A DNA stretch of 64,000 nucleotides from Streptomyces sp. NRRL F-6676. Its GTDB lineage: Bacteria > Actinomycetota > Actinomycetes > Streptomycetales > Streptomycetaceae. The notes under the pieces are model-generated. The model was not told where the DNA came from and ran no database searches. It worked only from the letters and a program-made list of their open reading frames with translations. Position numbers and translations under genes: made by a program. The stretch is from positions 1 through 64,000 of the forward strand of contig NZ_JOHS01000008.1 of NCBI RefSeq assembly GCF_000725625.1. Reading direction: 5' to 3'. The stretch's first letter is position 1. Each line of letters opens with the position of its first letter. Positions 1 to 9,480 of this stretch are shown here, one piece after another.

Positions 1-3
1 CCC

Positions 4-1281
4 TCATCCCCTCCCCACCCCGCCCCAGCCCCCCGGCACCGCCAGTTCCGTCTCCAGTTGGCGGAGATGGGCGCGGACCGCCGGGGTCGGGCGCAGCGCG
101 GCCAGCGCGCGCCAGATCTCCAGGTCGTCCTCGCCCCACGCGGCGTGGGCCCAGCCCGCGAGCAGGTCCGGGTCGCGCCGGGCCAGCAGCGCCGTGCGCA
201 GCCCGTCGGCGAGCCGGCGCCGCAGCCGGACCACCGCCGGTGCCTGCGAGGCGGGCAGCAACGGGCCGACGTAGGCCGGCACCGCACCGGCCACCGCCCC
301 CGTCTCCAGCCGACGCTCCACGACGGTGACGTCGGACTCGACTGCCGCCGTCAGCCGGTACGGGCGCGAGGCCAGCAGCCCCGGCCCCAGGATCCGGCGC
401 AGCCGGGCCAGTTCGGCGCGCAGTGTCACCGGTGTCACCGACTCGTCCTCGTACAGCGCGCACAGCAGCTCGTCACCGCTCAGCCCCTCCGGATGCCGGG
501 CCAGCAGCACCACGATCTCGCTGTGCCGCCGGCTGAGCCGCAGCGTCCGCCCGCGTACCCGCAACCGCGCCTCGTCCCGGCCCAGCGCCGACAACTCGGC
601 CGTCCCGGCGGCCGGCCCCGGCGGCTGGAGCAGGGACAACTGGGACTCCGCCGCCCGGGCCACCGCCTGCACGAAGCCCAGACTGTGCGGATGCGCCAGG
701 CCGTCCCCGCCGGTGATGTCGACCGCGCCGAGCACCCGCCCCGTCCGCGGATCGTGCACCGGTGCCGCCGCGCACGTCCACGGCTGCACCCGCCGGCTGA
801 AGTGCTCGGCGGCGAACACCTGCACCGGCCGGTCGACGGCCACCGCCGTCCCCGGTGCGTTGGTGCCGACCGCGCTCTCCGCCCAGCGCGCGCCCGGGAC
901 GAAGTTCATCCGGTCCGCCCGCCGCCGCGTCACCGGGTGCCCCTCGACCCACAGCAGTCTGCCCTGCGCGTCGCACACCGCCAGCAGGTGTTCGCCGTCC
1001 GCCGCGAACGACCCCAGCAGTTCCCGGAACAGTGGCATCACCGCCGCCAGCGGATGCTCCGCGCGGTACGCACCGAGGTCCGTCCCGGACAGTTCCACGT
1101 CCGCCGTGCCGTCCGGCCCCACCCCGGCCCGCGCCGATCGCCGCCACGAGTCGGCCACCACGGACCGCACCGGCCGCGGCACCGTGCCGGCCTGCGTGAA
1201 CGTCTCATGGGCCCGGCGCAGCGCCCGTACCCGCTCGACGGGGTCGGCACCCGGTTCCAGGGCCACCCAGGGATCGGTCAA
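4..1281 (-). CDS. GAF-domain transcriptional regulator, AcoR-like without AAA domain
   Basis: The protein has 425 residues. The N-terminal two thirds resemble the sensor part of AcoR-type regulators, with a GAF-like domain at about residues 75-210 (ESAVGTNAPGTAVAVDRPV, then VLGAVDITGG). The sigma54-interacting AAA module is absent. In its place residues about 235-315 look like a winged helix of the OmpR/SARP kind (LRLSRRHSEIVVLLARHPEG followed by an arginine-rich recognition segment). The start is TTG, supported by GGGAGG about six bases upstream. In Streptomyces such proteins often sit beside aldehyde or alcohol dehydrogenase genes, but any partner would lie outside the window. The ligand is unknown. 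The family call is firm and the regulatory target is not known. Confidence 0.8.
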   Translation of the reverse strand: MTDPWVALEPGADPVERVRALRRAHETFTQAGTVPRPVRSVVADSWRRSARAGVGPDGTADVELSGTDLGAYRAEHPLAAVMPLFRELLGSFAADGEHLLAVCDAQGRLLWVEGHPVTRRRADRMNFVPGARWAESAVGTNAPGTAVAVDRPVQVFAAEHFSRRVQPWTCAAAPVHDPRTGRVLGAVDITGGDGLAHPHSLGFVQAVARAAESQLSLLQPPGPAAGTAELSALGRDEARLRVRGRTLRLSRRHSEIVVLLARHPEGLSGDELLCALYEDESVTPVTLRAELARLRRILGPGLLASRPYRLTAAVESDVTVVERRLETGAVAGAVPAYVGPLLPASQAPAVVRLRRRLADGLRTALLARRDPDLLAGWAHAAWGEDDLEIWRALAALRPTPAVRAHLRQLETELAVPGGWGGVGRG

Positions 1282-1446
1282 CTCGGCCTCCCGGAAGGCG
1301 ATGCGCGGCGGTACGGCGTGGTGCGGGGAGACAACGGGACGGTGCGGCTGGGCACATCGTCACTCCCCGACCGGACGCCGACAACCGTTTCGACGCGCAT
1401 CCCTTCGAACGGGCGGGATCCGGCCCCGCCGGGTGGACGCCGGGTG

Positions 1447-2046
1447 TCAGGCGTTGTTGACGAGTCTTATGTAGCGCCTCCAGTCCCAGTCGGGTCCGGG
1501 ATCGGTGTGGTCGGTGCCGGGCACCTCGTAGTGCCCGATGATGTGCGAGCGGTCCTTCGGGATGCCGTACGCGTCGCACAGCGCGGCCGTGAGGCGGGCC
1601 GACTCCTCGTACAGCGCGTCGGTGAAGTACGCCGGCTGGTCCACCCAGCCCTCGTGCTCGATGCCGATGCTGCGTGTGTTGTAGTCCCAGTTCCCCGCGT
1701 GCCAGGCGATGTCGTGCTCCCGTACGCACTGCGCCACATGTCCGTCGGCGGACCGCACGACATAGTGCGCGGACACCTGCTTCTTCGGGTTCTGGAAGAT
1801 CTTCAGTGTGTCGGCGTAGGTCTCCTGGGTCACATGGATGACGACGTGGTCGACCGGGTAACTCGTCGGGCGGCCGGACGCGGTGTAGTTGGAGGTGCTC
1901 GCGGGGGCCCATTCGGCGCCCGGGTAGTCGACCGCCCGGACGCGTGCGCCCGCCGGCGGCGCGGGGAGCAGCGGTTGGGCGACGGCGGCGAGCGCGGCGC
2001 TCTTCAGTAAGAGCCGCCTGCCCACGAGCGGAAGGCCTCGTTCCAT
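1447..2046 (-). CDS. secreted N-acetylmuramoyl-L-alanine amidase (Amidase_2)
   Basis: This 199-residue enzyme should cleave the bond between muramic acid and L-alanine in peptidoglycan. Residues 1-33 form an export signal with a twin-arginine-like GRRLLLKS stretch and a hydrophobic alanine/leucine core. The amidase fold follows, with the zinc histidine in VVIHVTQ, the SIGIEHEG strand, and IIGHYEVPGTDHTDPG near the C-terminus carrying a second histidine and the HTDPG ligand loop. The ATG at 2046 was chosen because AAAGGGA lies just upstream and the signal peptide starts there; an in-frame extension to 2217 has no support. It probably acts outside the cell in wall turnover. Confidence 0.88.
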   Translation of the reverse strand: MERGLPLVGRRLLLKSAALAAVAQPLLPAPPAGARVRAVDYPGAEWAPASTSNYTASGRPTSYPVDHVVIHVTQETYADTLKIFQNPKKQVSAHYVVRSADGHVAQCVREHDIAWHAGNWDYNTRSIGIEHEGWVDQPAYFTDALYEESARLTAALCDAYGIPKDRSHIIGHYEVPGTDHTDPGPDWDWRRYIRLVNNA

Positions 2047-2182
2047 GGTCGGGTCCCTTTCCGTGAGGGGCGAAGGATGCGGGAGCGAGACCCGCCCGAC
2101 GGTTCCCTGCCGGGCCCGGGCGCCTCGCGTGGAATCACGGTACGGCGCTTCCCGGGAGGACGGAGGAACGGCACGGGAATCG

Positions 2183-2208
2183 GTGGACAACCCGCGAGTT
2201 GTGGATAA
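2183..2208 (-). promoter_or_regulatory. DnaA-box-like sites upstream of the amidase gene
   Basis: The sequence TTGTGGATAA at 2199-2208 is, on the minus strand, the classical DnaA box TTATCCACA plus one base. GGTGGACAA at 2182-2190 reads TTGTCCACC on the minus strand, one base from the Streptomyces box. They lie about 140-160 bp upstream of the amidase start. Binding is inferred from sequence only. Confidence 0.35.
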
Positions 2209-2262
2209 CTCCGCCACTCACACGAGTGAACGAGACACCCGGCCGGCGCCTTTGGCGCGTGC

Positions 2263-3471
2263 CTACGCGCGTTCCGCCACCGCCGCGGGGTCGTCGAGGA
2301 CCGCCCGGGCCACCGAGTGCGCCGCCCCCAGCAGGGGGCCTTGCGGGCCGAGCCGCGAGACGGTCACCGGGCACGCGGATCCCGCCGTGCGGCGGTTCAG
2401 TTCCCGCTCCAGCGAGGGCAGCAGCCAGGGCGCGAGATGGGACAGCGCACCGCCGAGCACGACCGTCCGCGGGTCGAGCAGATTGACCGCGCCGGTCAGC
2501 GCGATGCCGAGCGCGGTGCCCGCCCCGCGCAGCGCCCGCCGTACGGCGGCGTCCCCCGCGGCCGCACGCTCGCCCAGCAGCCCGACCCGGTCCTCCCGCG
2601 GCTCCAGTCCGGCCGCCCGCAGCACCGCCTCCTCACCCGCGTACTGCTCCAGACAGCCGCGCCCGCCGCACACACAGGCGGGGCCCTCCGGACGCACCGG
2701 CACATGCCCCAGCTCCCCGGCGAACCCGCGCGTCCCCCGCAGCAGCCGCCCGTCCACGACCACCGCGCCACCGATACCGATCTCGGCGGACACGTGCAGG
2801 AAGTCGCGGGGCGTGCCGTCCCCGAGCCAGAGTTCCGCGAGGCTGCCGAAGTTGGCCTCGTTGTCCACGGTCAGCGGCAGCCCGGCGGGCAGCAGCGGGC
2901 CGAGGTCGAGTTCCCGCCAGCCCAGGTTGGGGGCCCGCACGACGGTACGGGCATCGGGGGCGACCAGGCCCGGCACGGCGACCGCGAGTCCCGCCGCCCA
3001 CAGCCCCTCCGTCTCGGCCTGCGCCACGACCTGCCGCACCAGCGCGGTCAGTTCGCCGAGCACCGGCTCCGCGGGACGGCCGCGGTTGGTGCCGTGACGT
3101 ATCGCCCGGGCCCGTACCTCGCCGCGCAGGTCCACCGCGCACACCGCGAGGTGGTCGACACCTATCTCCGCGCCGATGCCGGCCGGACCGCGTCCGCTGA
3201 CCGCCAGGGCGGAGCCCGGACGGCCCACCCGGCCGGGGCGTTCGGGCCCCAGCTCCTCCAGGAGCCCGGTCCTGATGAGCTCGTCGACGAGCGTGGACAC
3301 GGCCGCGCGGGTCAGACCGATGCGCGAGGCGACGGCGGCGCGCGACAGCGGCCCCTCCGCGCCCACGGTGTGCATCACGCGCGCCAGATTGCGCCGGCGC
3401 ATGCCCGCCTGCGTGTCCGGCAGCCGACGGCCGGGACTGCTCGGGTGGGCCTCGTGCAGCGGTGCGGTCAT
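2263..3471 (-). CDS. xylR: ROK-family transcriptional repressor, probable xylose regulator
   Basis: The protein has 402 residues. A MarR-like winged helix (about residues 28-85, ARVMHTVGAEGPLSRAAVASR, a run interrupted here only for description) precedes a ROK sugar-kinase-like domain. The ROK signature is visible as GELGHVPV followed by the zinc cluster CVCGGRGCLEQYAG, and IGIGGAVVVDGRLL is the sugar-side strand. It lies 137 bp downstream of xylB on the same strand, with xylA divergent, the standard arrangement for a xylose-responsive repressor. It is inferred to repress xylAB and to be released by xylose. The GGAGG upstream of the ATG is very close to the start codon. Confidence 0.85.
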   Translation of the reverse strand: MTAPLHEAHPSSPGRRLPDTQAGMRRRNLARVMHTVGAEGPLSRAAVASRIGLTRAAVSTLVDELIRTGLLEELGPERPGRVGRPGSALAVSGRGPAGIGAEIGVDHLAVCAVDLRGEVRARAIRHGTNRGRPAEPVLGELTALVRQVVAQAETEGLWAAGLAVAVPGLVAPDARTVVRAPNLGWRELDLGPLLPAGLPLTVDNEANFGSLAELWLGDGTPRDFLHVSAEIGIGGAVVVDGRLLRGTRGFAGELGHVPVRPEGPACVCGGRGCLEQYAGEEAVLRAAGLEPREDRVGLLGERAAAGDAAVRRALRGAGTALGIALTGAVNLLDPRTVVLGGALSHLAPWLLPSLERELNRRTAGSACPVTVSRLGPQGPLLGAAHSVARAVLDDPAAVAERA

Positions 3472-3608
3472 GCCTCCCTCGTCACTTCGTCGGTCTGCCG
3501 GTCACGCCCGGCCCCTCCTGCGCGCACCGCCGGTCCGACGGCGGGCGCCGCACGGCACGGCTGCCCGCCCGGACCGTACGGCGCCGGACGGGTCCGCGCC
3601 CCGGTCGC

Positions 3609-5048
3609 TCAGCGCGACTCCGTCTCCAGCAGCGGAGCCGCGTCGGAGAGTACCCCGGTGATCCGTTCCATCGTCGCCTCGTCCCGCTCCACGGACTCCA
3701 GCACGGGCCCCCGGGCGGTGTCCCAGCGCCGGGCTACGGCCGCCGGGTCCTCGCCGGTCAGCAGCCCGGCCGCCTGGGCGGCGGCACCGAGCGCCACCAG
3801 CTCCCTGGCCTCGGGCACCTGCACCGGACGGCCCGACAGCCGGCGTACCGTCTGCTGCCAGGCCGCGCCCCGGGCGCCGCCGCCGATGAGGAGCAGCGGT
3901 GCGTCGCGGTCCGCGTCGTCGTCCAGGACCAGGTCCAGCGCGCCGAGCAGCGCGTGGACGGCGCCGTCGTAGGCCGCCTGGAGCAGCTGCCCGGGTGTCG
4001 TGTCGTGCCGCAGCCCGTGCAGCAGCCCGGAGGCGTGGGGGAGCGCGGGGGTGCGCTCGCCGTCCAGGTAGGGCAGCAGGGTGACGCCGGTGCCGGGTTC
4101 GACGGCTTCGCGGTCCAGGCCGAGCAGGGCCGCGATCCGGTCCACGGCGAGGGTGCAGTTCAGCGTGCAGGCCAGCGGCAGCCAGTCGCCGCGGGCGTCG
4201 GCGAACCCCGCCACCGTGCCGGTGGGGTCGGCCGGGCGGCGCGTCGAGACGGCGTACACGGTCCCGGAGGTGCCCAGGCTCAGCACCGGGGTGCCGGGCC
4301 GCAGGCCGAGGCCCAGTGCGGCCGCCGCGTTGTCGCCGGTGCCGCAGGCCACCAGGGTGCCCTTGGCGAACGGCAGGTCATGGCCGTCGCGCACGGTGCC
4401 GGCCACCTCTCCGGGACGCACCACGCGGGGCAGCAGCGCCGGATCGAGCCCCACGCGCGCGAGGATCTCCTCGTCGTAGCCCTCCGTCGCCGACGCCCAC
4501 CAGCCCGTTCCCGAGGCGTCACCGCGGTCGGTGGTGCCCTCGCCCGTGAGGCGCTCGGTGAGGTAGTCGTGCGGCAGCCGCACGGCCGCGGTGGCGGCGG
4601 CCGCCTCCGGCTCGTGTTCCGCGAGCCAGGCCCACTTGGTGACGGTGAACGAGGCGCCGGGCACGCTGCCCGTGCGCTCGGCCCAGGCCTTGGGGCCGCC
4701 GAGCTCCTCCACCAGGCGGCGTGCCTGGGCCGCCGAGCGCACGTCGTTCCACAGCAGCGCCGGACGCACCGGCTCGCCCTGGGCGTCCAGCGTCACCAGG
4801 CCGTGCTGCTGCCCGCCGATCGACACGGCGGCGGCCTCGCGGGCCGCGTCCCCGCACTGGCGCAGCGCCTCGCCCAGCGCCTCCCACCACTGGCGCGGGT
4901 CGCTCTCACGGCCCGCACCGGAGGAGACGGTGTGCGGCGCCTGGCCGCTCGCCACCACCCGTCCGGTCGACGCGTCGACGACCAGCGCCTTGGTGGACTG
5001 GGTGGATGTGTCCACACCGACGACGAGCGGTCCCTCGGCTGCTGACAT
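3609..5048 (-). CDS. xylB: xylulokinase
   Basis: The 479-residue protein belongs to the FGGY kinases and should phosphorylate D-xylulose to D-xylulose 5-phosphate with ATP, the second step of xylose use. The N-terminal phosphate loop is GVDTSTQSTKALVVD, followed by GGQQHGLV and LLWNDVRS of the sugar-binding lobe. The C-terminal lobe has LSLGTSGTVYAV and LLIGGGARGAAWQQ, typical adenosine-site motifs. Length is as expected for the family. The start at 5048 faces the xylA start across a 211-bp shared promoter region, and the ROK regulator follows on the same strand. Confidence 0.95.
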   Translation of the reverse strand: MSAAEGPLVVGVDTSTQSTKALVVDASTGRVVASGQAPHTVSSGAGRESDPRQWWEALGEALRQCGDAAREAAAVSIGGQQHGLVTLDAQGEPVRPALLWNDVRSAAQARRLVEELGGPKAWAERTGSVPGASFTVTKWAWLAEHEPEAAAATAAVRLPHDYLTERLTGEGTTDRGDASGTGWWASATEGYDEEILARVGLDPALLPRVVRPGEVAGTVRDGHDLPFAKGTLVACGTGDNAAAALGLGLRPGTPVLSLGTSGTVYAVSTRRPADPTGTVAGFADARGDWLPLACTLNCTLAVDRIAALLGLDREAVEPGTGVTLLPYLDGERTPALPHASGLLHGLRHDTTPGQLLQAAYDGAVHALLGALDLVLDDDADRDAPLLLIGGGARGAAWQQTVRRLSGRPVQVPEARELVALGAAAQAAGLLTGEDPAAVARRWDTARGPVLESVERDEATMERITGVLSDAAPLLETESR

Positions 5049-6426
<1,378 letters not shown>

Positions 6427-6445
6427 CCGCGCACGCCCGGGGAGC

Positions 6446-6482
6446 GGGGCGGGCCGACGCACGGGGTGCGTCGGACCGCCCC
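6446..6482 (+). terminator. strong hairpin terminator after xylA
   Basis: A stem of about 16 pairs with one mismatch (left arm 6446-6461, right arm 6467-6482) closes a five-base loop. The inner arm is CCGACGCA, pairing with TGCGTCGG. No U-tract follows, as is usual in Streptomyces. Confidence 0.7.
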
Positions 6483-6527
6483 GGCCCGTGTCCGGACCGG
6501 CGCACGACGGGGTGAGCGGCGTGCGTA

Positions 6528-6591
6528 TCAGGGGAGACTGAGGGATGCGGCTCAGGGATGTCTCAGGGGTGCGATCAGGGACGTGTCAGGG
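6528..6591 (+). repeat. six helically phased TCAGGG repeats, probable regulator binding array
   Basis: TCAGGG (once TGAGGG) starts at 6528, 6539, 6552, 6563, 6575 and 6586, so the spacing is 11, 13, 11, 12 and 11 bp, about one DNA turn each. The array ends about 140 bp before the ATG at 6732. Direct repeats with an 11-bp period are the usual target of OmpR-type response regulators. The rest of the 6427-6731 intergenic region holds the xylA terminator and an inverted TCCGGAC repeat near 6665-6685. Confidence 0.5.
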
Positions 6592-6731
6592 TCGCGGAAG
6601 GAACCGGACGAGGCCCGCGCCCGTTCTTCGGACAGAGAGCTGGAGCAGACATCCGAAGGCAGCTCCGGACAGGAAGTCCGGACGCGGTCCTCAAGGACAG
6701 GAAGCGGCGGCTGCCGTGCAGGAGGCGACAC

Positions 6732-6914
6732 ATGTCGAGAAACGCGAAGATCGCCGTGGGCGGGGTGCTCGTCGGCCTCATCCTGTGGATCTGGCTGCCC
6801 TGGTGGGCCGCCCTGCTGATCGTCCTGGGCATACCGGCGGCCGCGTACCTGGCCCTGGACCCCTCGCAGCGCCGCCGGCTGCGCCGCGTGACGCGCAAGG
6901 AACTCGGACGCTGA
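6732..6914 (+). CDS. small membrane protein of 60 residues, unknown function
   Basis: The ATG at 6732 follows a clear GGAGG ribosome site. The protein begins MSRNAKIAVGG, then has a hydrophobic hairpin at about residues 6-40 (VLVGLILWIWLPWW and AALLIVLGIPAAAYLAL) with a proline/tryptophan turn, and ends in a basic tail rich in arginine (RRRLRRVTRKELGR). It probably sits in the cytoplasmic membrane with the basic tail inside. An in-frame upstream extension is arginine-rich and has no ribosome site. No family function is known to me. The phased TCAGGG repeats upstream suggest regulated expression. Confidence 0.65.
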   Translation: MSRNAKIAVGGVLVGLILWIWLPWWAALLIVLGIPAAAYLALDPSQRRRLRRVTRKELGR

Positions 6915-7020
6915 CGGACATCCGGTGACGGCCGGCACGGGACCCGTGCCGGCGCCCGGCGTCCCGGGGCGGTTGTGGGCCGGGGCCCCGGTGTGGGGAC
7001 CGTGACCGCGCGCCCGGCGT

Positions 7021-7965
7021 TCAGACCGGGCGGACAGCCATCTTGTCCAAAGCCTCCAGCAGGTGCGGCAGTTCGGGGCCGCGTCCCACGGGGAGCACCT
7101 CTCCGGGCTCGTCGTCCAGCAGCAGGAACGCCATGTCGTCCGTGCGGGCGACCAGGGACCATCCCGGACCGTCGGCGCGCAGGGTACGCGCGTCGTCGGA
7201 CGCGAAGGAGGACCGGACCCGGCCCAGCGGCGGGGGAGTGTCCACATAGGCACGCGCCTCGGCGAGGACACGGCGGATCTCACGGGACCTGCTCCCCGGG
7301 GCCGCCCGCTCCTCGCTCCCGGCGGAGGCTTCGGCGCCGGCGTCACCGTGCACGCTCTCGGCCTCGGTCACGGCTGTACCGGGAGGCGTGGCCTCTTCGG
7401 CGCCGGGTGTTTCCCCGGTCGTCCCGGAGTCGTCCGCCGCGGCGTGCGCGTCCGGCTGTGCGGAGAAGGTCTCGTCGATCTGCGCGCGCCAGGCCGCCCA
7501 CTGCAACGCGATCTCGTCGGCCCCGAGCCGGCGCTGCGCGGGACCCCAGGTGGTGGTGTCCGGCGGGACCAGCGGTGCCCGGTCCGTGAGCTCGGGCGGC
7601 GGATCGTGCGGCGCTGGCACGCCCGGTGCGGCCACGGCGACCGCGAGGGGCCAGCCGGGCAGCGCGGTGACGACCGACCGCTCGTCGGGCGACAGGTCGT
7701 ACTCCATCCCGCAGTCCCAGGAGGAGATGGCGACAGCGACCAGCGACACGTCGTCGACGACGACCGTCCACCGTGCGCCCTCACTGTCCTGACCGAGCAC
7801 GAGACCGTACCCGTCGACGAGGGGCGCCAGTTCCAGCGCCGCGCAGGCCGCCGGATAGTCGTCGCCCAGCACACTGGGAAAGTTCGCAGGCGTCAACAGG
7901 ATCGCTGTGAGCACATACAGCGCATCGTCCTCGACAGTCACGACGTCCTCTTCCGTCCCGGCCAT
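7021..7965 (-). CDS. conserved hypothetical protein, acidic, SseB/YbjN-like architecture uncertain
   Basis: The protein has 314 residues and is strongly acidic. Residues 1-155 form a globular part (VEDDALYVLTAILLTPANFPS, then WTVVVDDVSLVAVAISSWDCG). Residues about 175-235 are a low-complexity alanine/glutamate/glycine linker (ETPGAEEATPPG). The last 80 residues form a second conserved part with RTLRADGPGWSLVARTDD and PHLLEALDKMA. There is no signal peptide and no membrane segment. A good AGGAGGAGGG ribosome site precedes the ATG. I recognise the pattern as a streptomycete conserved protein but no function can be given. Confidence 0.7.
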   Translation of the reverse strand: MAGTEEDVVTVEDDALYVLTAILLTPANFPSVLGDDYPAACAALELAPLVDGYGLVLGQDSEGARWTVVVDDVSLVAVAISSWDCGMEYDLSPDERSVVTALPGWPLAVAVAAPGVPAPHDPPPELTDRAPLVPPDTTTWGPAQRRLGADEIALQWAAWRAQIDETFSAQPDAHAAADDSGTTGETPGAEEATPPGTAVTEAESVHGDAGAEASAGSEERAAPGSRSREIRRVLAEARAYVDTPPPLGRVRSSFASDDARTLRADGPGWSLVARTDDMAFLLLDDEPGEVLPVGRGPELPHLLEALDKMAVRPV

Positions 7966-8084
7966 TGCCCTCCTCCTCTCCGCTCGCCCCTCGGCGCACC
8001 GCGCACCCTAATGCGCCCCTGACCCGGTTGTCACGACTGCGAAGCGCGCCCGGACTCGCGCGGGCACCGCCGTCCCGGTCCTGG

Positions 8085-8693
8085 TCAGTCCTCGCGCACG
8101 GCCAGCGCCAGGAATCGCGCGTCCTCGTCGACGTACGACGTCATGCGCCAGCCGGAACCCCGGAGAAGGGGCCCCAGATTGGCCTCGGCACGCAGATCCC
8201 CGGGCGTGATCCGGCGGCCCTGCCGCGCGGCGAGGGCCGCCCGGCCGATCGGATGGAAGAGCGCGAGGACGCCACCGGACCGCACCACACGCGCCAACTC
8301 CCGAAGGTTTCCAGCCGGATCCGGCAGATGTGCGACAAGGCCCGCGGCGAACACGGCGTCGAACGAGGCGTCACGCAACGGCAGCCGTGCCACGTCGGCG
8401 AGCAACAGCCTCCCCGCCCGGTCCCGCCCCGCCCGTACGGCGGCCTCGAGCATGGCCGGGGTCAGGTCGGCGCCCACCACCGTCCCCGTCTCACCCACCG
8501 CCGCCCTCAGCGGTGGCAGGGCCCGCCCCGTGCCGCATCCGGCGTCCAGCACCCGGTCACCGGCCCGCAGACCCAGGCCGGCCACGGCGGCGGCGTACGC
8601 GGGACCGTCGTCCGGGAACCGGAGGTCCCAGTCGGCGGCCCGAGCGGTGAAGAACTCCCTTACACGTGTGTGGTCGTCACTCATGCACGGCAT
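8085..8693 (-). CDS. class I SAM-dependent methyltransferase
   Basis: The protein has 202 residues. The SAM-binding motif I is VLDAGCGTGRALPPL, followed by the acidic VVGADLTPAML, DVARLPLRDASFDAVFAAG as motifs II/III, and LARVVRSGGVLALFHP. This is the Methyltransf_11 layout. The N-terminus (REFFTARAADWDLRFPDD) is typical of small-molecule methyltransferases. Two starts are possible, 8693 and 8684 (MSDDHTRV), and neither has a clear ribosome site; the homologous-looking part begins at the second. The substrate is unknown and the neighbours give no clue. Confidence 0.85.
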   Translation of the reverse strand: MPCMSDDHTRVREFFTARAADWDLRFPDDGPAYAAAVAGLGLRAGDRVLDAGCGTGRALPPLRAAVGETGTVVGADLTPAMLEAAVRAGRDRAGRLLLADVARLPLRDASFDAVFAAGLVAHLPDPAGNLRELARVVRSGGVLALFHPIGRAALAARQGRRITPGDLRAEANLGPLLRGSGWRMTSYVDEDARFLALAVRED

Positions 8694-8894
8694 GATTCCG
8701 CACGGAGGAGCGGCCCGCCGCTCGTGCCCGCCCCGCCCGCGGCCCCGCCGCCCTCCACGGCCCGGCCACCCGCCGCCGTCGGTCCTCGGTCATCTTCCGC
8801 GCCGTGCCCCGCATCCGCTTGCCCGCGCGCCACCCGTGGGGAAGGCTGACCGAACGGACCCCGGAGAGGGGGAGCCCGACGGGGGGAGCGTTCC

Positions 8895-9308
8895 ATGGCG
8901 TACGACAAGAGGCTCGGCTGGCTGCTCGACGACCTGACCCAACGCGTCGAACACGTGCGCCACGCACTGGTGCTGTCCAACGACGGGCTGGTGACCAGCA
9001 CGAGCACGGGGTTACGACGGGAGGACGCCGAGCACTTGGCGGCGGTCTCCTCGGGGTTGCACAGTCTGGCCAAGGGATCCGGCCGGCACTTCGGTGCGGG
9101 CGGTGTCCGGCAGACCGTGATCGAGTTCGACGACGCCGTCCTGTTCGTGACCTCGGCCGGCGAAAGCAGCTGCCTGTGCGTCCTGAGCGCCGCCGAGGCC
9201 GACGTCGGCCGCCTCGCCTACGAGGTGGCGCTGCTCGTCAACCGCGTCGGCGAACACCTCGGCGTCGACACCCGAGGGCCCGAGCGCCCGCCCGGCACCG
9301 GCTACTGA
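8895..9308 (+). CDS. roadblock/LC7-domain protein, conservon B-like
   Basis: The 137-residue protein has the roadblock/LC7 fold (LGWLLDDLTQRVEHVRHALVL at the N-terminus, then SNDGLVTSTSTGL and HLAAVSSGLHSLAKG). In Streptomyces such proteins are usually the second member of conservons, which modulate small GTPases, next to a histidine kinase-like, a DUF742 and a GTPase gene. Here none of those partners is adjacent, so this is an orphan copy. The ribosome site is GGGGGGAG, upstream of the ATG. It is cytoplasmic and probably dimeric, by family. Confidence 0.88.
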   Translation: MAYDKRLGWLLDDLTQRVEHVRHALVLSNDGLVTSTSTGLRREDAEHLAAVSSGLHSLAKGSGRHFGAGGVRQTVIEFDDAVLFVTSAGESSCLCVLSAAEADVGRLAYEVALLVNRVGEHLGVDTRGPERPPGTGY

Positions 9309-9380
9309 GCGCGCCCCGACGTCGTCTGACGGCCGCCACCGCTACGCCTCTGACCTGCGGAAACAATGCGCATGGCCGAG

Positions 9381-9389
9381 TTATCCACA
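9381..9389 (+). promoter_or_regulatory. isolated perfect DnaA box
   Basis: TTATCCACA at 9381-9389 is an exact match to the classical DnaA box, about 90 bp upstream of the DUF6397 gene. No second box was seen close by, so this is not an origin. A regulatory role is speculative. Confidence 0.35.
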
Positions 9390-9480
9390 GGCTCGCTCGG
9401 CGATCCGCGAACCCGGATACGGTTTTTCCCGAAGCGAGCGCACACCGGCGCGAGCAACGGCTCCACGGGGGAGAACCACC

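Noticed and set aside
6558..6731. Upstream extension of the 60-residue membrane protein
   Set aside because: The extension is arginine-rich and without a ribosome site, and a strong GGAGG precedes ATG 6732.
9381..9389. DnaA boxes considered as part of a replication origin
   Set aside because: Only isolated boxes are present, without a cluster and without dnaA, dnaN or gyrB nearby.
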